Positions 39,101 to 44,199 of a stretch of 64,000 nt of DNA are shown piece by piece (the first letter of the stretch is position 1; each line of letters opens with the position of its first letter). The notes under the pieces are model-generated. The model was given only the letters and a program-made list of their open reading frames with translations. It did no database searches and was not told the origin of the DNA. The DNA lies in assembly GCF_041734735.1 (NCBI RefSeq), contig NC_134896.1, positions 37,784,039-37,848,038 of the forward strand, in the 5' to 3' direction. This stretch comes from Babylonia areolata. Its lineage: Eukaryota > Mollusca > Gastropoda > Neogastropoda > Buccinidae. Both the position numbers and the translations under genes were made by a program.

Positions 39101-42018
39101 CTCAGTACCTGTCCCCGCTTTGAGCAGGTCCTCATTGTCTTAATCAAAATCATTCTCCTGTCTTTGGGCTGGTGTCTACGTTTTGGATCCGATTTGTTTT
39201 CCTTCTTCTGCTTCAGTGTTACAATCCGTCCATTTCTGATGGCAAGATTTTCTTCTCCGTCTGCTTTTCTTCTCTTCAGCTACTCTCTCAGTTTTTTTCC
39301 TTCCTCTCTCTGTTTGACAGTGGTGTCCTGATTTATGTAGATCTTGTCTTCATGACGCACATTATCATTTAGTTTTCTTGCATTCTTCATGATTTCTCTC
39401 TTTTTTTCTTCAGTTTTCACTGAGATTTTCAGGAGCCTTGGTTTATCATCTTTCTTCTTCTTGCCTAAGCGGATGGGACCTTGTATGTCATCTCGGTCCA
39501 ACTCAACCACTTGATCTATCAGTTCCCTCACTGCTCTCAGATCATCCAGCTTTCTGTCCTTGATTTCAGCTTTAGTACTCTCTCTCAGACTGACCACAAT
39601 TAGATTTTTCTTACGTTTGTGAATTTCTTTTTGCTCATTCATTGCCTAAGCTATTTTCCGATCAACGACTTCTTCTATCTTTTCCTCAAGTTTTGGCCCA
39701 ATGATCTCATGGAAATGCCTTTCCATTTCATCCATTCTACTGTTCATTGACTTTACCATTGGTATGAGTTGCATGAACTGATCGAGCTTTGCTTCATCTC
39801 TCGTCACAGGCTTTCCTCCCTCACTTACACAGGGGGTGCAGACCAGGTTCTTGTTGGTGCTTCTGGCAAACTCATCATGTTCTTTATCGCTCAGTTTAGC
39901 ACATTTTTGGTGAGCCCATTTTTTGCATCCATAGCAATGAATTGACTTTGATGGCATGTGGTCATCTTCTGTAGGGTCATTACAAACAAGGCAAGGCCAT
40001 GTCATGTGATTTGCAGATGTACTGCTGGTCTTACGGGTAGCTCTTGTACCAATGGCACCATGCGAGGGCGGGCCCCCTCTGCCTTGACCACCTGCTTGAT
40101 TCCCTCTACTAGCCGTTTCAATACATCTGAATACAATTTTGTTAGCAAAACACGAAATTGTGTATTAAAGTACTTACCTCTAGATAGGCAATCGCAGTAA
40201 AGGAGCCAAGTGTTAGAAAAACAAGTAACAAAGTGTTTGGAAAAAAACAAACCAAAAACAAAAAACAAAACTTCATGGGAACTTGTCACTTGACGGAAGT
40301 TCAAATTGGTGCGAGTGCGAGTAGTGAGCACCGTGGAAAGAAAGTTGAATTTTGTCCAAGAAACTTCGCAACATGCTAAAAGCTGACAATAGAACTATTG
40401 CCTGCTATTTTAGGACTCTTTCTCAGTCATTTATAACATATTTAGGGTTGGAACATTGTTGTGCGGCTTAATTTTGCCTATCAAAATCGTAGCGCTGGAA
40501 AAATCGTCATCATCTTTGAAGCACAACCAAATGGTTTTGCATGCGTGGCAATACATGTCTTACTGTCCTACCTATTCATAGCAAGCAGGATTGTACAATG
40601 TCGGTAGGTTTGCCCAGTGGGCATCCAGTCTGCTCTTAAGAGTGTTGACTGTAGGTGCTGTAACTACATAGTCTGGAAGGTTATTCCAGGTGTTGATGAC
40701 ATGTTCTGCAAAGTAGTTACTTCTGATGAGCAAATGGCTATGTCCCTTGTAGACTTTTAGGCAATTGCCCCTTGTGTCCCTACTTTCCAGTGGTTAAAAT
40801 ACTGGTTTTTGTACTTTGTAGATGCCATGGATGTATCTTATTTCAGAATTTGTTCAACCTACGTGAACACAATCTGACAATGAAGCACAAACTTCTACTG
40901 TTCCTCTACTTCCAGTCACTCAACGACTCACACAAAAATGAAAAAAAAATTCAGGGGTATTTTATAAACACATGTTGACTTGATTTTTTAGGTCTCATTT
41001 ACAAAAATGAATTTCATGCTTCATTTGTGAGAATGTGTGAGTACATCTGTATGTGTGTGCCCATGTGCACACATGTACATGTGTGTTTGTGGGAGGAGGG
41101 CAAGGAGGAAGAAGTGTGAGTTGTGAATATGTGAATGATGTTACACTGTTTTAAAACTGTAATTTTAATAACATTAAGTCTATATCTCAAATATTTTCTT
41201 TTATTCCCCCTCCCTCCAATGAGTTAAGACCACTGTGCAAGCACTATAGTCAATATCATTGCACATTCTTTTTTGTATTATGATTTATATTCAGTTTTTC
41301 AGTTGTTCCATCATATCTACTCTGGCTGAAAAGCTGCTAAAAATACAAAAGCCTCATGTCAAAATTATTTTCTCTTAAAAGTTAAAACTGTAAGCGATTT
41401 TCAAAAGCTGTGAAAATGAGCTGACATCTTCCTAAGGGTAACAACCACGATACAGTCATAGTTAAAATGTGATGATTGTTACTTCCCCTCTATTTCTGTG
41501 CCAGTCAGTGTAAATGTACAAGAAAGAAAATCGCTCGGTTTTCATTGTTATCAACTTCGTCCCCTACTCTGTTCCTTTTCTGCCTTTTGTCATTTTCTGC
41601 TTTGTCCCTAATGAATGCTAAATAGAAGGTATAACGCTTCTGTATTGAGGCAGATCAACCTGTTTTAACAAAGACATGTGTAGCCTGACTGACAGGGAAA
41701 TGACTTACTTGGATCGTAACTTGGAATTTCGGCTTGATATTCTTCTCCAACCCGACTCTTTTTTTCTGCAAAATAAAGCAAATTATCTTTTAAAAATTCA
41801 TTCGTGTCACAGAAAAAATCCAGGCGTTTTCAACTGTGGTGGCACCAAAAAAAAAAGAGCAAAATGTGCGTCCAACGACGAAAAAAAAAATGTATGGCTA
41901 ACTCGATGCGCTTACCTGGGTCTTCTGAGCTGTCACTGTATTCTGAAGAATTCGGACTGGGACCTCGTGAACGCTTACCATTCCGGGACGTGAGAGGGTT
42001 TTTATCAGCCATGACCAT
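13138..42018 (-). CDS. RCOR: CoREST (REST corepressor) gene, 13 coding exons, complete
   Basis: Thirteen exons join with matching phases to about 536 codons from ATG 42018 to TGA 13140-13138. Residues ~39-115 form an ELM2 domain, ~122-170 SANT1, ~215-250 a CX2C-X15-CX2C GATA-like zinc finger, ~262-336 a basic linker and coiled coil, ~343-402 SANT2, and the rest a Pro/Thr-rich tail. In known CoREST, ELM2-SANT1 recruits HDAC1/2, the linker clasps the LSD1 (KDM1A) tower helices, and SANT2 contacts nucleosomal DNA so that LSD1 can demethylate H3K4. The protein is nuclear. Human RCOR1 lacks the zinc finger but is otherwise collinear. The introns carry two sense-oriented LINEs and many minisatellites, yet every splice site is GT/AG and no coding break is seen, so the gene looks functional. 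Exons are listed separately. Confidence 0.95.
13255..13370. repeat. Short degenerate TTCAACA repeats next to exon 13
   Basis: TTCAACAC, TTCAACATCA and similar 10-20 bp words recur about eight times immediately upstream (in gene sense) of the exon 13 acceptor. In the transcript this reads GTTGAA-rich and leaves only a short pyrimidine tract (CTTTTCTCTGCAG). Confidence 0.65.
13580..16272 (-). mobile_element. I-group LINE (RT + RNase H), 5'-truncated
   Basis: In order on the minus strand: a pre-RT linker ([13 protein letters not shown], near 16200); RT with [14 protein letters not shown] near 15650, the IPQGS motif near 15290 and the catalytic YADD near 15205; RNase H with HIFTDG near 14435, TAELIA near 14320 and [20 protein letters not shown] near 14100; and a C-terminal Cys/His cluster ([16 protein letters not shown]) near 13770. 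RNase H downstream of RT points to the I superfamily (I, Nimb or Ingi); the exact clade needs a tree. No endonuclease is present, so the copy is 5'-truncated, and at least three frame breaks or stops split the RT and RNase H parts. It lies in CoREST intron 12 in the sense orientation, and its truncated 5' end abuts a (GT)n run at 16294. Confidence 0.85.
16294..16331. repeat. (GT)n microsatellite
   Basis: About 19 GT dinucleotides at the 5' edge of the I-group LINE. Confidence 0.95.
16546..16715 (-). CDS. RCOR: CoREST exon 12: proline/threonine-rich region
   Basis: The 56-codon frame starts [20 protein letters not shown] and continues through [14 protein letters not shown] and [18 protein letters not shown]. 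The acceptor is TGTGTGCAG before 16715 (phase 0) and the donor GTGCGAG follows 16546, leaving two bases (AG) for exon 13. The composition fits the low-complexity region after SANT2 in the RCOR2/RCOR3 type. The phase match at both ends is the main evidence; sequence alone is weakly diagnostic. Confidence 0.82.
16975..18990. repeat. 2 kb minisatellite in CoREST intron 11, ~27-33 bp unit
   Basis: Units are variants of CACACACCCTCCACTCC followed by ATCACCACCCATACC. Seventy or more copies occur, with blocks of several units re-duplicated (the unit order at 17340-17930 recurs at about 18010-18600), showing higher-order expansion. Because the unit contains no stop codons, two plus-strand frames stay open for over 700 codons (His-Thr-Pro-Ser repeats). 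These are not genes. Confidence 0.97.
19167..19438 (-). CDS. RCOR: CoREST exon 11: most of SANT2
   Basis: The frame begins [20 protein letters not shown] and continues [29 protein letters not shown] and then a Thr/Pro-rich tail ending CPEVKDTGE. The [30 protein letters not shown] pattern is the signature of CoREST SANT2 (human RKYGRDFQAISDVIGNKS). SANT2 binds nucleosomal DNA and brings LSD1 onto chromatin. The acceptor is TTGTGACAG before 19438 (phase 1) and the donor a perfect GTGAGT at 19166; the exon ends in phase 0. Confidence 0.97.
19439..19974. other. CoREST intron 10, unique part
   Basis: About 530 bp of unique intron between exon 11 and the large minisatellite. It holds a short near-duplication (TAAAAAGGATCAGTGACCAG near 19571 and TAAAAAGGGTCAGTGAC near 19617). 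No gene is seen. Confidence 0.6.
21040..21092 (+). mobile_element. SINE head fragment trapped in the minisatellite
   Basis: Only the first ~40 bp of the SINE (TATCAGTAGCTCAAGGAGG and CGTCACTGCGTT) remain, rejoining the repeat unit at once. The preceding bases AACATAGTATTACAGACAGTA are the same as those before the fuller copy at 21836, apart from one C/T difference that follows. Confidence 0.8.
21836..22035 (+). mobile_element. tRNA-derived SINE (gastropod type), family A
   Basis: The element reads CAGTAGCTCAAGGAGGCGTC (box A-like), GTTCGGTCAAATCC (box B-like), CATATACGCTACACCACATC, GATGCCTGACCAGCAGC, CTTAGTCAGGCCTTGAG, then an A/AT-rich tail. The same consensus recurs at 43155, 47165, 26333 (reverse) and 50965 (reverse) in this window. 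I recall this family from caenogastropod genomes; that attribution is from memory. Confidence 0.85.
22641..22698 (-). CDS. RCOR: CoREST exon 10: start of SANT2
   Basis: The 19 codons read [19 protein letters not shown], matching human CNARWTTEEQLLAVQ. The conserved Trp opens SANT2. The acceptor is GACTGTTTCACAG before 22698 (phase 0) and the donor GTGAGT at 22640; the last base G plus GG of exon 11 gives Gly. The intron side of the donor is immediately minisatellite. Confidence 0.96.
22945..23265 (-). mobile_element. tRNA-derived SINE, family B (truncated copy)
   Basis: On the minus strand it includes CCGATCTCCCGGGTTAACG, CATGTCAGTGTTTGGTGGG, TTATGGAAACAATAACATAC, and GGCAGGGTAAAAATGGTC. These blocks occur in the same order in the longer copy at 48870-49440. 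The tRNA-like head is poorly preserved here. Confidence 0.75.
23821..23898 (-). CDS. RCOR: CoREST exon 9: coiled-coil linker
   Basis: The 26 codons read [20 protein letters not shown] and DFRPAE. This corresponds to human IQNIKQTNSALKEKLDGGIEPYR, the helix that packs on the LSD1 tower. Both boundaries are phase 0; the acceptor is GTCTGTTTACAG before 23898 and the donor GTAAGC follows 23821. Confidence 0.93.
24290..24630. repeat. Minisatellite in CoREST intron 8, ~60 bp unit
   Basis: Units contain ATTGTACAAACTACTGGGG, ATATCTCATGACGAAC and CACATTGTAAAATTTACAAG with GGTATGTCATGACACCC. About six copies end roughly 20 bp from the exon 8 donor at 24650. Confidence 0.9.
24651..24855 (-). CDS. RCOR: CoREST exon 8: end of zinc finger and LSD1-binding linker
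   Basis: With the two bases of exon 7 the frame reads [38 protein letters not shown], a Ser/Thr stretch and [22 protein letters not shown] followed by LxxLDxxxVSLKRQ is the conserved CoREST linker (human KRKPPKGMFLS...LRQLDMELVSVKRQ), which wraps LSD1. The acceptor ACATGCGTCACAG precedes 24855 and the donor GTTTGT follows 24651. The RRTGELR start continues the zinc-finger module of exon 7. Confidence 0.96.
24921..25045. repeat. Pentanucleotide-type low complexity (GAACT/GAATT/GTATT)n
   Basis: Imperfect 5 bp words (TGAACTGAAC, TGAATTGAAC, TTGTATTGTATTG) fill about 125 bp. Confidence 0.85.
25046..25394. other. CoREST intron 7 segment, coding-like but unassigned
   Basis: The minus strand stays open around [20 protein letters not shown] and a following small/hydrophobic stretch (25213-25440). 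It lacks good splice borders in phase with exons 7 or 8 and resembles no CoREST segment. It may be a fragment of an unrecognised dispersed repeat. Confidence 0.3.
25395..25765 (-). repeat. Minisatellite copied from the exon 8 acceptor, ~41-44 bp unit, ~9 copies
   Basis: In gene sense each unit reads GTGGTGGATGAGGGGAAATG, then ATGTGTGTTACAG and GAGAGAGAT. The authentic exon 8 junction at 24848-24895 reads GTGGTGGATGATGGAAAATG, ACATGCGTCACAG and GAGAACAGG. The similarity covers the intron flank, the AG and the first exon bases. Confidence 0.92.
26072..26169 (-). CDS. RCOR: CoREST exon 7: GATA-like CX2C-X15-CX2C zinc finger
   Basis: The frame reads [20 protein letters not shown] and [12 protein letters not shown], continued by RRTGELR in exon 8. 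The four cysteines are spaced like a GATA-type finger (CxNCG...R.G...C..C). The acceptor GATGGTTACAG precedes 26169 (phase 0) and the donor GTGAGA follows 26072 (phase 2). The exon is 98 bp, so skipping it would shift the frame; it is probably constitutive. Human RCOR1-3 have no counterpart between SANT1 and the linker. Function is inferred only: DNA binding or a protein contact. Confidence 0.92.
26333..26490 (-). mobile_element. SINE family A, degenerate, reverse orientation
   Basis: The plus strand reads GGTCTGATCAGCAAGTCGAG, GGTCAGGCATCAC, an inserted T-rich run, CATATGTGGTGTATC, and ends with GAAACTGAAACT, matching the family A consensus in reverse complement. Confidence 0.65.
26500..26870 (+). 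mobile_element. LINE 3' fragment (CR1/L2 group), antisense to CoREST
   Basis: The translation contains [53 protein letters not shown] and [12 protein letters not shown], the typical post-RT C-terminal module (LDYCNSLL...LQxxQNxAARLV...LHWLPVxxRIxYK). 5' truncated and without an intact RT. Confidence 0.8.
26971..27313 (-). repeat. Minisatellite copied from the exon 6 donor, ~30 bp unit, ~9 copies
   Basis: In gene sense units read GACATGAAAGTGGGTGTGAC and CTTTTTACAT. The true exon 6 end reads GACATGAAG|GTGGGTGTGG. Two distal units (near 27008-27026 and 26975-26990) preserve the full exon end and donor, GACATGAAG|GTGGG. An A/G-rich insertion lies at 27190-27233. Confidence 0.93.
27314..27493 (-). 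CDS. RCOR: CoREST exon 6: end of SANT1 and acidic linker
   Basis: The 60 codons start [32 protein letters not shown], then [20 protein letters not shown]. The first part is the third helix of SANT1 (human [20 protein letters not shown]). It is bounded by the acceptor GTGTTGCAG before 27493 and the donor GTGGGT after 27314, phase 0 on both sides. Confidence 0.97.
27522..27575 (-). pseudogene. Ghost copy of the first ~40 bp of CoREST exon 6
   Basis: The plus strand AGTAGAAATACTTCACCAGG and CTTGCTATTGACTTGTCAGG matches exon 6 AGTAGAAGTACTTCACCAGG and CTGGTCATCGACTTGTCAGG with a few substitutions. It lies just 5' of exon 6 across an AC microsatellite. The acceptor AG is not preserved. Confidence 0.85.
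27620..28080 (+). mobile_element. LINE 3' fragment (CR1/L2 group), antisense to CoREST
   Basis: Translations include [49 protein letters not shown] and [20 protein letters not shown], the standard LINE C-terminus (LxWLPxExRIxYK ... FxxAAxxxWNxLPxxIR ... FKxxLKxxLF). Several stops interrupt it. It overlaps in content with the fragment at 26500, so it is a separate insertion. Confidence 0.85.
28138..28420 (+). mobile_element. tRNA-derived SINE, family C
   Basis: The head reads ATAGCTCAGTGGTTAAAACA (box A) and, after about 70 bp, GCGCCAGTTCAAACCTGC (box B). The body continues with an A run, CATGACCTGGGAGCGGCTCG and CACTTGACTGAGGGGGGC. Promoter boxes are recognisable; the parent tRNA is not clear. 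Confidence 0.75.
28421..29689. other. CoREST intron 5, no gene seen
   Basis: AT-rich unique intron sequence. It holds a poly(C) patch at 29340-29360 and short ORFs without homology or splice context. Confidence 0.55.
29690..29851 (-). CDS. RCOR: CoREST exon 5: end of ELM2 and start of SANT1
   Basis: The 54 codons begin [40 protein letters not shown], and [14 protein letters not shown]. This is almost identical to human [20 protein letters not shown]...[20 protein letters not shown]. The [15 protein letters not shown]...KxFHRIxQM segment is SANT1 helices 1-2. The acceptor GGCTGTGCAG precedes 29851 and the donor GTACGA follows 29690; both ends are phase 0. Confidence 0.98.
30447..30655 (+). 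repeat. Dispersed repeat, copy 1 of an inverted pair
   Basis: Contains CATACTTACCGTGCCCCAC, TGTGCAGACTCCAGCAGGGG, TTGACATTCCTGTCCTGTGC, AAACTACTATCCGCCTATGC and a GC-richer 3' part. The first ~80 bp recur inverted at 34828-34915. Unclassified family. Confidence 0.75.
30795..30847 (-). CDS. RCOR: CoREST exon 4: ELM2 helix
   Basis: The frame (V)[17 protein letters not shown] matches human [18 protein letters not shown] of ELM2. The two first bases complete the codon left by exon 3 (K-V-D). The acceptor GTGATGTTACAG precedes 30847 and lacks a clear pyrimidine tract; the donor GTAAGA follows 30795. The whole upstream flank is minisatellite. Confidence 0.97.
30850..33300 (-). repeat. 2.4 kb minisatellite abutting the exon 4 acceptor, ~42-50 bp unit
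   Basis: Units on the plus strand are TTATCATCCAGTCACTG, TTATAACATGG and a variable (TC)n/CCCTC segment; more than 50 copies fill most of intron 3. In gene sense each unit carries ATGTTATAACAGTGACTGG and GA repeats. The last unit merges with the authentic acceptor. Confidence 0.97.
33301..33791. other. CoREST intron 3, unique part
   Basis: Unique sequence between exon 3 and the minisatellite. No gene or repeat is recognised apart from short CCAGTTATCAACCAGTCACTG-like words near 33380 that look like array remnants. Confidence 0.5.
33792..33863 (-). CDS. RCOR: CoREST exon 3: ELM2 domain
   Basis: The frame (T)[20 protein letters not shown] and DAK aligns with human QERDNLGMLVWSPNQNLSEAK. It enters with two bases completing the Thr codon from exon 2 and leaves with one base for exon 4. 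The acceptor TTTTTATTTTCAG is a strong pyrimidine-rich site and the donor GTGAGA follows 33792. Confidence 0.96.
33864..34757. other. CoREST intron 2, no gene seen
   Basis: Unique AT-rich intron. ORFs here are short and lack homology. Confidence 0.5.
34758..34915 (-). repeat. SINE family A fragment joined to inverted copy 2 of the 30447 repeat
   Basis: Bases 34758-34812 (CTCAAGACCTGATCAGC, AGATCAGACATCTGCCT) match the reverse complement of SINE A. From 34828 the sequence GCATAGGCGGATAGTAGTTT, GCACAGGACAGGAATGTCAG and CCCCTGCTGGAGTCTGCAC is the inverse of 30447-30530, ending GTTAAGTATGTG. Confidence 0.75.
34916..35534. other. CoREST intron 2, no gene seen
   Basis: Intron sequence with T/G-rich runs (34925-34990) and a poly(T) at about 35195-35212. 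Nothing else is recognised. Confidence 0.5.
35535..35860 (+). repeat. Dispersed repeat resembling an invertebrate SINE
   Basis: GAGTTTGAGACCCC, then GAAAGGCACTTTCCTCAAAT, CTTACTCAATCCAGGTGTGA, ATTCACAGTCCTTACAGCCA and a final CTTGAACTTGAACTTG resemble a widespread mollusc/invertebrate repeat I recall only from memory. There is no target-site evidence. Confidence 0.45.
36037..38845 (-). pseudogene. CR1-group LINE ORF2: endonuclease-reverse transcriptase
   Basis: Start context [20 protein letters not shown] near 38845. The APE endonuclease shows [34 protein letters not shown] and [14 protein letters not shown] shows [56 protein letters not shown] and the catalytic FADD (FADDNKI), followed by [15 protein letters not shown] and the C-terminal [13 protein letters not shown] module. 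The frame breaks at an A-run near 38725 and again near 37860, 37480, 37370-37290, 37080 and 36385. A normal ORF2 of this group is about 900-950 codons, so little is missing. Confidence 0.9.
39280..40005 (-). pseudogene. CR1-group LINE ORF1 with PHD-type zinc finger
   Basis: The N-terminus [36 protein letters not shown] and NLVCTPC gives the Cys4-His-Cys3 pattern of a PHD finger, followed by a predicted coiled coil ([20 protein letters not shown]) and, after an in-frame TAG near 39647, a basic RRM-like part ([38 protein letters not shown]). A frameshift near 39280 separates the C-terminus ([20 protein letters not shown]). Confidence 0.88.
40340..40559. other. CoREST intron 2, between two LINEs
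   Basis: Short unique stretch between the CR1-group LINE 5' end and the next LINE fragment. No gene seen. Confidence 0.5.
40560..40800 (-). mobile_element. LINE C-terminal fragment (CR1/jockey type)
   Basis: On the minus strand the frame reads [60 protein letters not shown] and ACYE before TAG. NYFxxRVIxxWNxLPxxVVxAxSVNxFKxRLD is the typical C-terminus after RT. About 80 codons remain open. Confidence 0.88.
40801..41708. other. CoREST intron 2, 5' part
   Basis: AT-rich unique intron with a small ATGTGTGTGCCCATGTGC-type patch near 41045-41090. No gene seen. Confidence 0.5.
41709..41765 (-). CDS. RCOR: CoREST exon 2: start of ELM2
   Basis: The frame is (E)[18 protein letters not shown](T). 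It matches human MRVGPQYQAVVPDFDP, the opening of ELM2. The acceptor TTTTGCAG precedes 41765, two bases complete the Glu codon of exon 1 (G+AA), and one base plus CT from exon 3 makes Thr. The donor is GTAAGT. It is a 57 bp micro-exon between 150 bp and 7.8 kb introns. Confidence 0.95.
41916..42018 (-). CDS. RCOR: CoREST exon 1: N-terminus
   Basis: The frame reads [20 protein letters not shown] and [14 protein letters not shown](G/E) to a donor GTAAGC at 41915. Two ATGs are possible, 42018 and 42012; both have a purine at -3 and G at +4, and the first is in good context, so it is used here. A basic patch (NGKRSRG) followed by a Ser/Glu/Asp stretch directly before ELM2 parallels human RCOR1 (SSNSWEEGSSGSSSDEE). 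Confidence 0.9.
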
Positions 42019-42180
42019 ATCTATTTTGTCTGTCCACTTTCGATATTTTTGCTTGATTTTTTTTCAAGCGTAAGAGGCGATTCGGCGAACTTGTAATTCT
42101 GTGAGATCGCACGCTGACGGAAACATCGACACAAAGCACTCCGTCATTCATTCCTACGCTATCTGAAATAGATCTTATGT
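42019..42180 (-). promoter_or_regulatory. RCOR: Probable CoREST 5' UTR/core promoter
   Basis: Directly upstream of the CoREST ATG is a CpG-containing stretch (CGCCGAATCGCC, GCGTGCGATC, GTCGATG) without a TATA box at a sensible distance. A TATA-less promoter is expected for a ubiquitous chromatin gene, but no start site can be placed from sequence alone. Confidence 0.35.
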
Positions 42181-42599
42181 TTTGACCAGAAAAAATAATG
42201 ACTGTTGATCATAACGGCAATTTCGTATTGAAATCCACATTAGCTTTAATATATTTCTCTGTAATTCCTTTATTATAGGAGATTTATTTCTCTTTTCTGA
42301 TAAATAACTATTTATAGTATCGGTACACCTCTCGAGTTGGTACTACTTTCACAAACTTGAACACCCAGTTCCCCCCATGTTATGGCCAACGGATTATTTT
42401 TCAACCCAGTTAAACCCTGATTTTTTGAAAACCATTAAAAGTCCACTTCAATTTTTCGTATAATTGAATTTTCTGCTATTGCTGATTGACATTTGTCTAG
42501 ATATAACAATGATCCGTCAGTGTTACTTCCAAGAGTTATGACTGGATTGAGGACATTTGCAATCAACAGTATGTTTAATACCAGACAACGATTTGTTTT

Positions 42600-43010
42600 A
42601 TAATCTACACAGAGCACACCATAGAATTTTAGTACAAGTGTCTTGTTTTGGCAATATTAAATGCACCAGAACTTCGTATTTCTGAGCTATACAAAACACC
42701 AGAAATTTGGACAATGTGGTTTACCAAAGCTAACCCATTTCGTACGTATGAGATTTGCCTAAGTCAACAACCATTCGTCGTTGTTGGTTGTTGTTTGTAT
42801 TTTTCCAACAATAATTACAGTGAGAACACGTTTGTAATCAGAGGAATGATTATTGTACACAACGAACTGCGTTATGATTTACACACAGAATACGTTTTAC
42901 CACAAGTATTCTGTTATCAAGTTCACCGGAACTTCGTACAGCTGAGCTATAGAGAACACCAGAAATTTGGACACTGCGGTTTGCCATAGTTGAGAATCTA
43001 TAATAATTAT
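42600..43010. repeat. Diverged ~245 bp direct duplication
   Basis: CACCAGAACTTCGTATTTCTG, GAGCTATACAAAACACCAG and AAATTTGGACAATGTGG (42660-42730) recur at 42925-42985 as CACCGGAACTTCGTACAGCTG, GAGCTATAGAGAACACCAG and AAATTTGGACACTGCGG. Flanks (TTTACACACAGA versus CTACACAGAG) also match weakly. Confidence 0.75.
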
Positions 43011-43154
43011 GTTTTGGTTTCCTCCGACCTGGAGTTTCTCGACCTTTGTCTTGCTGCATTGAGAGATCGTCAACACAAATTATCCGACGCAGATAGCAAA
43101 GCCAACACAGTGAATGCCTGATTCACTGACACATCGTTCATAACTGATCTTAAA

Positions 43155-43330
43155 ACTGACTATCGGTATCGGTATCACTGAGTCAGTAGCTCAAGGGCTG
43201 AGGGCGGCGTCACCGGCTGCAGTGCATTCGGACAAAACCATATACGCCACACCATATCTGCCAAGCAGATGCCTGACCAGCAGCGTAACCCAACGGGCTT
43301 AGTCAGGCCTTGATAAGAAAATAATAATAG
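43155..43330 (+). mobile_element. SINE family A, well preserved
   Basis: TATCGGTATCGGTATCACTG, GTCAGTAGCTCAAGGGCTGA, CATTCGGACAAAACCATATA, CGCCACACCATATCTGCC, GATGCCTGACCAGCAGCG and CTTAGTCAGGCCTTGA are followed by an ATAATA-rich tail. This is the clearest copy in the window. Confidence 0.9.
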
Positions 43331-43562
43331 TAGTAGTAATAATGATAATGATAATAACAACAATAATAATGATAAATAAATAAATATAAATAGAATGAAA
43401 GACAATATTGATAACAAATAAACAAATAAGCAAATAAATGTAAAACATGCACACACGGCACACCGTGACACACACAGACACACACACACACTGGCATATC
43501 ATAGTATACACTGACACTCACACACATCAGTACACACACGCACACACACACACATACACACT

Positions 43563-43607
<45 letters not shown>

Positions 43608-44056
43608 TGACACACACTGATGCATAACAGCCTAAGTATGCAACAAACATGCAGTTTCACAGATATCATGAAAGCACAAAAACACATAAACGTACACGAG
43701 CCCTCACACACACACACACACTGACACACACACACACACACACACACCATCTCCCAAATCAGTTACCCTTGCACCCCCACCCTCCCCTACACATTCATTC
43801 CCAGGCCGGCTGCGTATTGCTGCTTTCACGGCCCGGGCACACGGCACACACAAACACACACGCACACTGACACACACACACACACACTGACACATATATA
43901 CACGCGCGCGCGCGCGCACTCGGACACACACACACTCACTTATACAAGCACACACACTCAGTGACATACGCCCATACCCCCCCATCCGCCCGTTCTAATC
44001 TTCCGTTGCTCCCACCGTCAACACAGACATGCCCACTCACACACCTCGTCCTGAGT

Positions 44057-44096
<40 letters not shown>

Positions 44097-44195
44097 ACAC
44101 CTCATCCTGCACGGCACACACACACACACACACAGCTCTCCTGACACATGTGTACATTTACACACTCGCGCACGCACACAAACACACAGACACAC
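43331..44195. repeat. AT-rich tail and CA-rich microsatellite block
   Basis: An (ATAA/AATA)n stretch at 43331-43440 is followed by about 750 bp of (CA)n runs broken by GACACACACTGA-like words, and an alternating (GC)n patch (CGCGCGCGCGCGC) near 43903-43917. Confidence 0.93.
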
Positions 44196-44199
44196 ACGC

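Larger units (their letters stand above)
35908..40331 (-). mobile_element. CR1-group LINE, nearly full length (4.4 kb)
   Basis: The element runs from a GC-richer 5' end near 40331 to a (CTA)n tail at 35908-35934 and contains ORF1 (PHD finger) and ORF2 (endonuclease + RT), listed separately. A PHD-type ORF1, an APE endonuclease, RT without RNase H and a short-repeat 3' tail together indicate the CR1/L2 group. It sits in CoREST intron 2 in the sense orientation. A few stops and frameshifts show an inactive but fairly young copy. Confidence 0.92.

Noticed and set aside
43903-43917. Z-DNA-like (GC)n as a regulatory element
   Set aside because: A short alternating patch inside a CA microsatellite; no gene start nearby supports a function.
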